Below are positions 1-6,147 of a DNA stretch of 6,949 nt, one piece after another; the stretch's first letter is position 1; each line of letters begins with the position of its first letter. The stretch is taken from positions 1 to 6,949 of the forward strand of contig JAEZLC010000045.1 of assembly GCA_023435965.1 (NCBI GenBank), given 5' to 3'. The stretch comes from Cyanobacteria bacterium OH_CDB_58 (lineage in GTDB: Bacteria; Cyanobacteriota; Vampirovibrionia; Gastranaerophilales; Gastranaerophilaceae). The position numbers were made by a program, and so were the translations under genes. A model generated the notes under the pieces. It was not told where the DNA came from, made no database searches, and saw only the letters and a program-made list of their open reading frames with translations.

Positions 1-114
1 GTTAATATTTGCTCGGAATGTACAATGATTGCCGTTCAATATCTTATTCTTGATGATAAAATGCCGTCAGGCGAAGCACAAAAAATTCTGGATGTTTTTT
101 GGAGTAAAGTTTAG
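1..114 (+). CDS. C-terminal end of an unrecognised protein (5' truncated by window edge)
   Basis: Reading frame 1 is open from the first base and ends at TAG (112-114), followed at once by an in-frame TAA (115-117), giving a tandem stop. Only 37 residues are visible. They include a CxxC pair near the start (ICSECT) and end in a short helical-looking tail (SGEAQKILDVFWSKV). The codon use resembles the downstream genes, and the next gene's ATG follows the second stop directly, so this is probably the preceding member of the same operon. Two cysteines spaced CxxC might bind a metal or an Fe-S cluster, but the fragment is too short to assign a family and I do not recognise it. That it is coding is inferred from the open frame, the tandem stop and the abutting gene. 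Confidence 0.6.
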   Translation, partial: VNICSECTMIAVQYLILDDKMPSGEAQKILDVFWSKV

Positions 115-117
115 TAA

Positions 118-1758
118 ATGGAAAACAATTCAAATAAACTGCAAATCAGAGCAAAAGTTTTATCTGTTTTGTCAGATATGAAAACAGAAGCAGTATCTAA
201 TCATGCTACATTTATGGAATATGTTGCTTCTTTGAATGAAATAGAGGATAAAGATTTTTTATTTGAAACGTTGTTAAAAGAACTTGGAAGATCTCAGGGA
301 GAAACATCAGCTCTTATTAAAGCTGTAATGGTTGAAGTGATCCCTTCTCAAATATTAAACGATAAAATATTATCTCTCTTAACATCAAAAAAGGTCCCTG
401 ATCAGGCCAAGTATGACCTGATACAAGTTTTAAGGGCAATAGGGACTACTGTAGATTATGATAATTTTTTCAACTATTTTTCTGATCCCGATTCGATTTT
501 GGACTATGATACTCAAAAACTGTTGGAATTTGCCATTGTTAATCCTGAAACCCAGATTGATTTCCTTGACTTTTTAGCAGCATTGCCTGAATCAGACAGG
601 TTAACTCTTATAAATTCTCTAAACGATGATTATTCTGGCGATAACCTTGCTAATATTTTGGCACCTATTTTGTACGCCGATTTTGACCAGTCAGTGCATA
701 AAAGAACCATCGAAATATTGGGAGAAACAAAATCTTCTATTGCTTATGAACCTATAGATTGGGTCTTGAATAACTCAGATGATGAAGTCTTAGTTAATAC
801 TGCAAAGAGAAATCTCAGTCAACTAAAGCTTACCGGTGCTTCTGATGTAAAGGCTAAGTCATTCTTTAAGTTAGTTTTATCTGATTCCAAAATATACAAA
901 TGCTTTGCAACTATTCCTGACGGGCACAGTAATCAAGGGATCCTTGTTTCAAGAGTAAGAGAGGGTGAAACGTACCAGATGTTTGCTCTTGTTGTAAATC
1001 ATATATATGGGATCGTGGATTCGTTTGGTTTTAATATGCTCACTTTATCTGAGTTGGAGCGAATTATTGCACGCTTTTGTAAAAGCGAAGAAAAAATCGA
1101 AGTTTCACCTCAGTATTGCAAAACAATTGTAGATAAAGCTGTTGAAATAAACCGTTTATCTAAAGAGAAACTTTCATATGAGTTTGTTTGCTGGTCTCAT
1201 TTATTAAAAGATATAGATCCATTAGAGTATTCCCTTGAAGATTGGGCTGAGCGGAACTTAAAAAAACTAGAGTTAAATGAAAAACTATTAGAAGGTCTTT
1301 TTGTTCAGGAATATCTTGACAGATGGTTCTTTACAGCTTCAGATAATGAAGGATTTAAAAGGCTTTTAGATGACTTAATGTCTGATGGTAACATTAGTTT
1401 TGAAATGGTTGAAGATAAGGTTTCTACTTATTATGACGATATCTGGAGTGTTGATTCAGCTAAACAACTTGATTTTAATATTTTAAATGCTTCATATTTG
1501 ATTTATCATATGAGTGATAATAAGAATGCGAATGTCCTTTATTCAATATTGTTTGATGAAAAAGCCAAGCAAAAAATGCAGGCAGATATAATTAAAAAGA
1601 GTATTTATGAGTACTTTGTCCTCACTAAACAGAATTTAAAAGAAGTAGTTTTCAGTACAAATATATTCAGGGCAAAGAAAGAAAAATCAGAACAAAAAGT
1701 AGACATAAAAAAAATTGACGAGATTATAAAAAAAATTGAATCTAAGTGGGTAGGATAA
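118..1758 (+). CDS. HEAT-like alpha-solenoid protein of unknown function, 546 aa
   Basis: I do not recognise a named family. No signal peptide or membrane segment is visible, so it is probably cytoplasmic. Residues about 1-240 are almost entirely helical and rich in Leu, Ile and Asp. Residues 190-236 have the look of HEAT/PBS-lyase repeats (paired helices, one ending EILGE, the next EVLVNTAKRNLSQL). Residues about 245-320 change character to a beta-rich segment (GILVSRVREGETYQMFALVV, then GIVDSFGFN). Residues 330-546 are helical again, ending in a Lys-rich amphipathic tail with a duplicated KKI-acidic pattern. HEAT solenoids usually serve as protein-protein scaffolds; a binding role here is inference only. 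The ATG directly follows the tandem stop of the previous gene. A GGAG lies 13 bases upstream, which is long for a Shine-Dalgarno, so translational coupling is likely. The stop overlaps the ruvX start (TAATG), placing it firmly in the operon. Confidence 0.88.
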   Translation: MENNSNKLQIRAKVLSVLSDMKTEAVSNHATFMEYVASLNEIEDKDFLFETLLKELGRSQGETSALIKAVMVEVIPSQILNDKILSLLTSKKVPDQAKYDLIQVLRAIGTTVDYDNFFNYFSDPDSILDYDTQKLLEFAIVNPETQIDFLDFLAALPESDRLTLINSLNDDYSGDNLANILAPILYADFDQSVHKRTIEILGETKSSIAYEPIDWVLNNSDDEVLVNTAKRNLSQLKLTGASDVKAKSFFKLVLSDSKIYKCFATIPDGHSNQGILVSRVREGETYQMFALVVNHIYGIVDSFGFNMLTLSELERIIARFCKSEEKIEVSPQYCKTIVDKAVEINRLSKEKLSYEFVCWSHLLKDIDPLEYSLEDWAERNLKKLELNEKLLEGLFVQEYLDRWFFTASDNEGFKRLLDDLMSDGNISFEMVEDKVSTYYDDIWSVDSAKQLDFNILNASYLIYHMSDNKNANVLYSILFDEKAKQKMQADIIKKSIYEYFVLTKQNLKEVVFSTNIFRAKKEKSEQKVDIKKIDEIIKKIESKWVG

Positions 1759-1760
1759 TG
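1746..1760 (+). promoter_or_regulatory. TAATG stop-start overlap and Shine-Dalgarno deciding the ruvX start
   Basis: The upstream gene's TAA (1756-1758) shares its last A with the ruvX ATG (1758-1760). A purine-rich stretch with GGG (1748-1750) and TAGGA (1751-1755) lies just before it. The frame could open earlier at GTG 1746, adding four residues, but the ATG version begins MNRVLGLDVG, which matches the usual short lead-in to the first catalytic Asp of RuvX. The TAATG overlap also favours coupled re-initiation, so I choose ATG 1758. Confidence 0.7.
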
Positions 1761-2162
1761 AATAGAGTACTGGGATTAGACGTTGGAAAAAAGAGAATTG
1801 GCATAGCGATGAGCGATGCTCTTTTGATAACTGCCCAGCCGGTAGAAACTATAGACAGGTTACCTGAGAAAAAAGCAGTAGAAAAAATTAAAGAAATCTG
1901 TCATCATAATTCAGTCAAAAAAATTGTTATCGGCTTACCAAAACATATGAACAATACACTGGGAGAGCAAGCAGCTGACTGCACAGCTTTTTCAGAACTT
2001 TTGGCAGATGAGTTCGAAATAATATTTGAGGATGAACGGTTAACAAGCAGACAGGCAGAGAATATTCTTGCTTTGCAAGGAAAAAAGTATACTAAGAACA
2101 AAGGGTTGGTAGACCTGAAGAGTGCGTGCATAATATTACAGCAATATTTAGATAGAAAGTGA
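1758..2162 (+). CDS. ruvX: Putative pre-16S rRNA nuclease / Holliday junction resolvase-like protein RuvX (YqgF)
   Basis: YqgF/RuvX proteins have an RNase H-like fold. They are implicated in trimming the 5' end of pre-16S rRNA in E. coli, and were earlier proposed as an alternative Holliday junction resolvase. The 134-residue length is normal. Visible family signatures are LGLDVGKKRIGIAMSD with the first catalytic Asp (D8), IVIGLPKHMNNTLGEQA (residues 56-72), FEDERLTSRQAE (90-101) with the acidic residues before the conserved RLT, and the C-terminal VDLKSACIILQQYLD (118-132) with D119. All acidic positions expected for catalysis are present, so the protein should be active. It is cytoplasmic. 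It overlaps the upstream gene by one base and is followed after 7 bases by the DUF1292 gene, a linkage also found in Bacillota (alaS-ireB-ruvX-DUF1292). Here a HEAT-like gene occupies the upstream position instead. Family assignment is secure; the exact substrate is known only from relatives. Confidence 0.95.
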   Translation: MNRVLGLDVGKKRIGIAMSDALLITAQPVETIDRLPEKKAVEKIKEICHHNSVKKIVIGLPKHMNNTLGEQAADCTAFSELLADEFEIIFEDERLTSRQAENILALQGKKYTKNKGLVDLKSACIILQQYLDRK

Positions 2163-2169
2163 GCTGAAA

Positions 2170-2463
2170 ATGACAAACCAAGAAAATACAAATGAGCAAA
2201 TCATCGAAACAGTTGATGAAGATGGCAACGTTGTTAAATTTGAATTAATCGACATTGTAGAAGTTGATGAGATCGAGTACGGATTACTCCTTCCAATTGA
2301 AGATGAATCAGAAGAAGAGGAAGAAGATAGTGAAGTTGTCTTGATGAGATTAAAAAAAGAAGGCGATGAGTTCGTTTTCGAAGCTATAGAAGATGACGAA
2401 GAATTTGAAAAAGTAGTTGCTTTCATTGAAAATCAAGAAGAAAGTGAAGAAGACGAAGAATAA
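2170..2463 (+). CDS. DUF1292 (YrzB-like) small acidic protein
   Basis: This 97-residue cytoplasmic protein matches the DUF1292 pattern by eye. An opening DEDGNVVKFELIDIVEVDE is followed by EYGLLLPIED, a low-complexity Glu/Asp linker (residues about 43-55), a second strand block (SEVVLMRLKKEGDEFVFEAI), and the characteristic IEDDEEFEKVVAFIE near the end. By my count about 40 of 97 residues are Asp or Glu and only 5 are Lys or Arg, so the protein is extremely acidic. The function of DUF1292 is unknown. Its recurrent position next to ruvX suggests a shared role, perhaps in ribosome or RNA maturation, but that is inference. The ATG lies 7 bases after the ruvX stop with only a weak GAG-type Shine-Dalgarno, again suggesting coupling. 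The gene ends in tandem TAA TAA. The EYGLLLP wording is also reminiscent of the related acidic proteins (DUF3727) of cyanobacteria. Confidence 0.88.
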   Translation: MTNQENTNEQIIETVDEDGNVVKFELIDIVEVDEIEYGLLLPIEDESEEEEEDSEVVLMRLKKEGDEFVFEAIEDDEEFEKVVAFIENQEESEEDEE

Positions 2464-2493
2464 TAAAAAAGATAAAGATGGAATTATGATAAA

Positions 2494-3786
2494 ATGATTT
2501 TTTCGGAAATATTAATTATCGTTTATTTGATAATTTTAAACGGGCTGTTTTCGATGTCTGAAATTGCCGTTGTGTCTTCGAGAAAAGAAAGATTATTAAA
2601 ACTGTCACAGGACGGGAATAAAAAAGCAGAAGTCGCACTTGAATTAGCGAATGATCCAAATACATTCTTATCAACAATTCAAGTGGCGATTACTCTTATT
2701 GGTATTTTAGCAGGTGCTTACGGTGGTGCGACTCTTTCAAAACAACTATCGGAAGTTCTTGATAAAATCAGTTTTATAAACCAATACAGTGATTTTATTT
2801 CACTGGTAGTAGTGGTCAGTTTCATTACTTATTTATCTGTAATATTTGGAGAAATAATTCCTAAAAGGTTGGCTTTACTTTTCCCAGAAAAGATTGCTGT
2901 AGCAATAGCCAGACCTATGCTTTTTATTTCGAGAATGGTTTATCCGGTAATCAAGATTATAAGCTATTCTACGGATAAGGTTCTCAATATATTCGGGGTA
3001 AAAGAACCTCAAGAACCGCAGATTACGGAAGAAGAAATTCTTACTCTGCTTGAGATTGGGAAACAATCAGGTGCTTTTGAAGAAGAAGAAAAAACAATGA
3101 TTGATAATGTATTCAGTCTTAATGACAGGGTGGTCTCCTCTATTATGACTCCTCGTAATAAGATTGAATGGATAAATTCAGAAGATAGCATCGAGGATAT
3201 TACTTCTTTTATTTATAAGAGTAATCATACAATTTTGCCGTATTGCGAAGGCTCGCTGGAGCAGACTATAGGGATAATACAAATCAAGAAACTCACTTGC
3301 GAGAGACTTACCATAGAAGTTCACAAGTTAGATAACATTGCTGAAAAGCCGCTTTATATTCCCGAGTCCATAACAGGATTTAAAGCTCTGAAGCTTTTTA
3401 AAGAGTCAGGTACCAGATTTGCACTTGTAGTCGATGAATATGGGGTTGTTCAAGGTGTACTTACCATAACAGACATATTTGAAGCTATAGTTGGAGACAT
3501 TCCTACTCAAGAGGAGCTTGTAAATCCTCAGGTTATAAAAAGAGAAGACGGCACTTGGTTGATAGATGGGATGATTGATGTGTCTGAGTTCAAAGATATT
3601 TTCGAAATTTCAGAATTAGAAGATGAAAATACTGGAAATTACAATACTTTAGGCGGTTTTGTAACTTATATGCTCGGCAGAGTTCCTCAGGCTTCAGAGC
3701 ATTTCTTATGGGACAAATACCGTTTCGAAGTCCTAGACATGGATATAAATAGAGTAGATAAAGTTCTTTTGTCTATTGTCAAATAA
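2494..3786 (+). CDS. CNNM/CorC-family (HlyC/CorC, 'hemolysin') membrane protein with DUF21, CBS pair and CorC_HlyC domains
   Basis: The family contains putative magnesium/cobalt transporters or efflux regulators in the cytoplasmic membrane; 'hemolysin' is a historical label. The 430-residue length is typical. The N-terminal DUF21 (CNNM) domain spans residues 1 to about 170 with hydrophobic segments near 3-27, 58-80, 99-122 and 134-157. It carries the family motifs NGLFSMSEIAVVSSRKERL, DPNTFLSTIQVAITL and FGEIIPKRLAL. An acidic linker with TEEEILTLLEIGKQSGAFEEEE (177-198) leads to CBS1 (about 217-272, starting IMTPRNKI) and CBS2 (about 283-338, with FALVVDEYGVVQGVLTITDI), which in relatives bind adenine nucleotides with Mg2+. 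The CorC_HlyC domain (about 348-428; DGTWLIDGMIDVSEF, YNTLGGFVTYMLGRVP) completes the protein. It lies 30 bases after the DUF1292 gene and is probably the last gene of the operon. A GGA 11 bases before the ATG is a weak Shine-Dalgarno. CBS1 looks more divergent than CBS2. Confidence 0.94.
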   Translation: MIFSEILIIVYLIILNGLFSMSEIAVVSSRKERLLKLSQDGNKKAEVALELANDPNTFLSTIQVAITLIGILAGAYGGATLSKQLSEVLDKISFINQYSDFISLVVVVSFITYLSVIFGEIIPKRLALLFPEKIAVAIARPMLFISRMVYPVIKIISYSTDKVLNIFGVKEPQEPQITEEEILTLLEIGKQSGAFEEEEKTMIDNVFSLNDRVVSSIMTPRNKIEWINSEDSIEDITSFIYKSNHTILPYCEGSLEQTIGIIQIKKLTCERLTIEVHKLDNIAEKPLYIPESITGFKALKLFKESGTRFALVVDEYGVVQGVLTITDIFEAIVGDIPTQEELVNPQVIKREDGTWLIDGMIDVSEFKDIFEISELEDENTGNYNTLGGFVTYMLGRVPQASEHFLWDKYRFEVLDMDINRVDKVLLSIVK

Positions 3787-3788
3787 TA

Positions 3789-5981
3789 CTATCCGATTTT
3801 CTTAAAATATATCATTCCGTATTCGGGTATCGAAATGTTAGTATTGTTATAACCGTCTGATTCTATGATGTTGTTTCTATATTCATCATTCCCGCCATAT
3901 TTTGAATCATCTGTGTTGCTGACTTCTATCCATTTCCCTTTTGGTATTCTTATTGAATAGTTGTTAGGGTATGAGGCACTGGAGAAATTAGAAATTGAGA
4001 AAATTTCGTTGTTATCCTTTTTGCAATGTATTGCGTGCAGATTTGATACAGGATGCACAACCGTATTGATAATATTACCTGTTTGAAGAGCTGGATTTTC
4101 TTGCACAAGTTCATTTAAATCCTTTGTGTACAAGTCGGTCTGATCAATATAGTGTCTATGTTCGTCAGAAAATTTTATGCTGTTTAGCTTTGAATCCAAG
4201 AAGGCATCCTTGCCTGATTTGTAGCCTTTTGACTCGAGACATTTTTCATACCCGGTAGAGAATTGCCTGAAGAACTTGAAGTATGCGGGATTTGCATTTT
4301 CATCACCTTGAAAAATCATCTTAGGTCCAGGTACGGAATAGGTCTTTCCGACAGTGAGCCTGTGTTGTTTTAGAGAGGCTTCATATGCTTCTTTTACGTC
4401 TTCTATTGTAATTCCGTCATGTATCTTGTTTTCTAGCAAGAAAGCTTCTAGTTCTTCCTGATTCATTTTGTCAAGGTCGCCACCTAGTAAGAGTTTTATG
4501 AGATTATGCGAGGCATGAGCCGCTGTTTGTGCTTGAATCGTTAAGTTTGGACTTTGTACTCTTTGATTGAGCTTTAGTTCTTTTTGAAGGATTTTAGAGA
4601 TAAGTCTTGTTCCATCTATGTTTCCTATCTCATCGTGACTCATCGGGTATTTGACTCTCATCCCAGAGTGTTTTATCGCATAATCAAGATTTTCCATGCT
4701 TTTGGGTCTGCCATCCCAATTGTTAAGCACAGAGGCAGCAATTTGTTTATGAAAAAGAAAATCCCATTCTGAGTCAAATCCAAGATTCTCGAGAGACACG
4801 TTGTTGTTTGCTATTCTGTTTATAAATGCACAATGCTCGTGCTGATTTTCGTATTTTTCCTGATTTGAAAATGGTCTGGTTACTCTTGCATCATTATCTC
4901 TTCCATCCTCGGCTATCAAAAATACGTCTGGTGCGTGGTGATTTATTTCAGCAACCATTTGTTTCATTGTGAAGTCAGATTGCATAAATTTTGTCATATC
5001 TACTCTGATACCGTCGCAGTGATAGTTAGTCGCCCAGTTAAGAGCAGAATTTATTATGTATTCCCTTACGTATCTATTGTTATCTTTTTCAAAGTTAAAC
5101 TTGTAGCCGAACGGGTTTTTACCGTCAATGTAAGGACCTGCATTAGGCAAGTCTGCCATATCCGGGCCTAAATGATTTGGAACAATGTCCATTATTACGT
5201 TTAAGTTTAAACTGTGAGCATAATCTATAAGTTCTTTTAGCTTGTCAGGATCACCCAGTGTATGACTCGGAGCAAATTTATCTACACCGTCGTAGCCCCA
5301 GTTAAAGCTGAAAGTGTTTTCTACTGGCATAATTTCTACTGCGTTAAATTTCTTTTCTTTTGCAATTTTTCCGAATTCCTTTTTCGCAGCTTCAAAAGTG
5401 CCCTCTGTTGTCAGTGTTGCAATATTTAGCTCATATATCCTCAGATTGCCTATTGAAGTCAAATGATTATCTTTGTTTGCCCTTCTGCTAACTTTATTTG
5501 GGTTCTTGTTTTTCATCCATTCTAAGTCATTCCATTCAAAAGCATTGTGATCATATATTTCTGACCATTGGAAAAGCGAAGATTGTTTCATTGAATATGG
5601 ATCTCTGACTTTTATAGGTTTATGCCCGGGTCTTTCAATAACAAATCTGTACTTGTCGCCGACTTTTACAGTACCTGACTCTGTTCTTTTTTCAAAGATT
5701 CCGGTTTCGATTTTTTCTAAGGGTATTGTTATGACGCTGTTGTTTTGTTTTTTTACTTCAACCGAGACTTTTTCAGTATCGCTGAAAGTGAAAATTTTAA
5801 AGTTAATATTCTTATTTCTGTCAACAGAAGCACCCCAGCTATTATGGTCTTGTATTAGCGAACAGAAGGGGACGCCCTTATATAGAGAAAAACTTAGTTT
5901 GGAAGGGCAGGTTTCGATTGTTTTTTGGCAATGTTCTAAGTTATGTTTATTCTTTAGCTCTTTTTTAGCAGAAATATCCAT
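3789..5981 (-). CDS. GH13 alpha-amylase-superfamily enzyme, glycogen branching enzyme (GlgB)/TreZ-like
   Basis: Numbering is from ATG 5981 (730 aa). Residues about 37-130 form a CBM48-like beta-sandwich ending in VRDPYS. The GH13 barrel starts near RIYELNIATL (181-190). Conserved region I is DIVPNH (265-270), II is GIRVD with nucleophile D328, III is LIAED with acid/base E358, and IV is SHDEIGN with H449 and D450, so all three catalytic carboxylates are present. GYDGVDKFAPSHTLGDPDKL and the C-terminal block WIEVSNTDDSKYGG (684-697) resemble glycogen branching enzymes. The EGTF lead-in, AEDGRDNDAR and DEIGN resemble TreZ. The enzyme therefore acts on alpha-1,4/1,6-glucans; whether it branches, debranches or hydrolyses is not decided by the sequence. 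About 100 residues separate region IV from PGPKMIFQGDE (551-561), longer than usual. There is no signal peptide, so it is probably cytoplasmic. No other glycogen gene is nearby, and the gene is convergent with the CorC-like gene. An upstream GTG start at 6020 is also possible (743 aa). Confidence 0.9.
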   Translation of the reverse strand: MDISAKKELKNKHNLEHCQKTIETCPSKLSFSLYKGVPFCSLIQDHNSWGASVDRNKNINFKIFTFSDTEKVSVEVKKQNNSVITIPLEKIETGIFEKRTESGTVKVGDKYRFVIERPGHKPIKVRDPYSMKQSSLFQWSEIYDHNAFEWNDLEWMKNKNPNKVSRRANKDNHLTSIGNLRIYELNIATLTTEGTFEAAKKEFGKIAKEKKFNAVEIMPVENTFSFNWGYDGVDKFAPSHTLGDPDKLKELIDYAHSLNLNVIMDIVPNHLGPDMADLPNAGPYIDGKNPFGYKFNFEKDNNRYVREYIINSALNWATNYHCDGIRVDMTKFMQSDFTMKQMVAEINHHAPDVFLIAEDGRDNDARVTRPFSNQEKYENQHEHCAFINRIANNNVSLENLGFDSEWDFLFHKQIAASVLNNWDGRPKSMENLDYAIKHSGMRVKYPMSHDEIGNIDGTRLISKILQKELKLNQRVQSPNLTIQAQTAAHASHNLIKLLLGGDLDKMNQEELEAFLLENKIHDGITIEDVKEAYEASLKQHRLTVGKTYSVPGPKMIFQGDENANPAYFKFFRQFSTGYEKCLESKGYKSGKDAFLDSKLNSIKFSDEHRHYIDQTDLYTKDLNELVQENPALQTGNIINTVVHPVSNLHAIHCKKDNNEIFSISNFSSASYPNNYSIRIPKGKWIEVSNTDDSKYGGNDEYRNNIIESDGYNNTNISIPEYGMIYFKKIG

Positions 5982-6031
5982 ACCAGTCCTTATTGTTAGT
6001 GGACTATTATATATTAACACAACACAACTCC
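5979..6031 (-). promoter_or_regulatory. Two alternative starts of the GH13 gene, each with a Shine-Dalgarno
   Basis: On the minus strand, ATG at 5981-5979 is preceded by AAGGA (5991-5987) with 5-base spacing. An in-frame GTG at 6020-6018 is preceded by GGAG (6031-6028) with 7-base spacing. The 13 residues between them (beginning MLIYNSPLTI) precede any recognisable domain, so conservation cannot choose. I prefer the ATG because of the start codon and the five-base AAGGA match; both could be used. Confidence 0.55.
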
Positions 6032-6060
6032 AGATTAATCACTTAATGGTATAAACCCAT

Positions 6061-6089
6061 TTTATAACTTTTTTTGCTAGTGTAAACAA
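6061..6089 (-). promoter_or_regulatory. Putative sigma-70-type promoter of the GH13 gene
   Basis: On the minus strand, TTGTTT (6089-6084, three matches to TTGACA) and TATAAA (6066-6061, five matches to TATAAT) are separated by exactly 17 bases. This predicts a start of transcription near 6053 and a leader of about 30 bases to the GTG or 70 bases to the ATG. The region is very AT-rich, so chance matches are likely; the spacing and position are the main support. Confidence 0.45.
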
Positions 6090-6124
6090 TATGAATTTTT
6101 ATTAATATCGTTATTTATTGTTTA
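6083..6124. repeat. 9-bp inverted repeat in the divergent intergenic region
   Basis: TAAACAATA (6083-6091) is perfectly repeated in inverse as TATTGTTTA (6116-6124) with a 24-base spacer, so the arm centres are 33 bases apart, about three helical turns. One arm covers the proposed -35 of the GH13 promoter. The other sits just upstream of the proposed ribF -10. The position suits an operator for a dimeric regulator acting on both genes. In sequence this AT-rich such a repeat can arise by chance, so the call is weak. Confidence 0.3.
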
Positions 6125-6132
6125 TTTTTTTA

Positions 6133-6138
6133 TATAAT
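6133..6138 (+). promoter_or_regulatory. Consensus -10 box (TATAAT) directly upstream of ribF
   Basis: A perfect TATAAT lies 9 bases before the ribF ATG (6148). No good -35 is found 16-18 bases upstream (the best is TTATTT at 6111-6116). If it is used, transcription would begin around 6144-6146, leaving a leader of only 2-4 bases. Confidence 0.5.
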
Positions 6139-6147
6139 TAACTAGAC

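Noticed and set aside
1705..1739. A 14-base repeat (ATAAAAAAAATTGA) occurring twice 21 bases apart, each with an A8 run in the phase of a -1 slippery heptamer, just before ruvX.
   Set aside because: A -1 shift at either run meets TGA immediately (1716-1718 or 1737-1739), so no fusion to RuvX could result. The repeat is explained by Lys-rich codons in an amphipathic tail.
1904..2426. Minus-strand open frames opposite ruvX and the DUF1292 gene, one very Ser-rich.
   Set aside because: The Ser runs are simply the reverse complement of the Glu/Asp codons of DUF1292, and the other frame is antisense to conserved RuvX motifs.
3822..3831. A short CCG-TATT-CGG palindrome just inside the GH13 3' end, considered as a terminator for the CorC-like gene.
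   Set aside because: The stem is only 3 bp, with no following U-tract, and it lies inside coding sequence for the IPEYGM residues; it is too weak to call.
5653..6054. A 133-codon open frame on the + strand opposite the 5' end of the GH13 gene.
   Set aside because: It lies almost wholly antisense to a well-supported gene, has a low-complexity Phe/Leu/Ser composition and no recognisable domain; it is best read as a shadow.
6021..6147. An FMN riboswitch or other structured leader upstream of ribF.
   Set aside because: The region is about 80% or more A+T with no GC-paired multi-helix architecture and is too short; the likely ribF leader is only a few bases.
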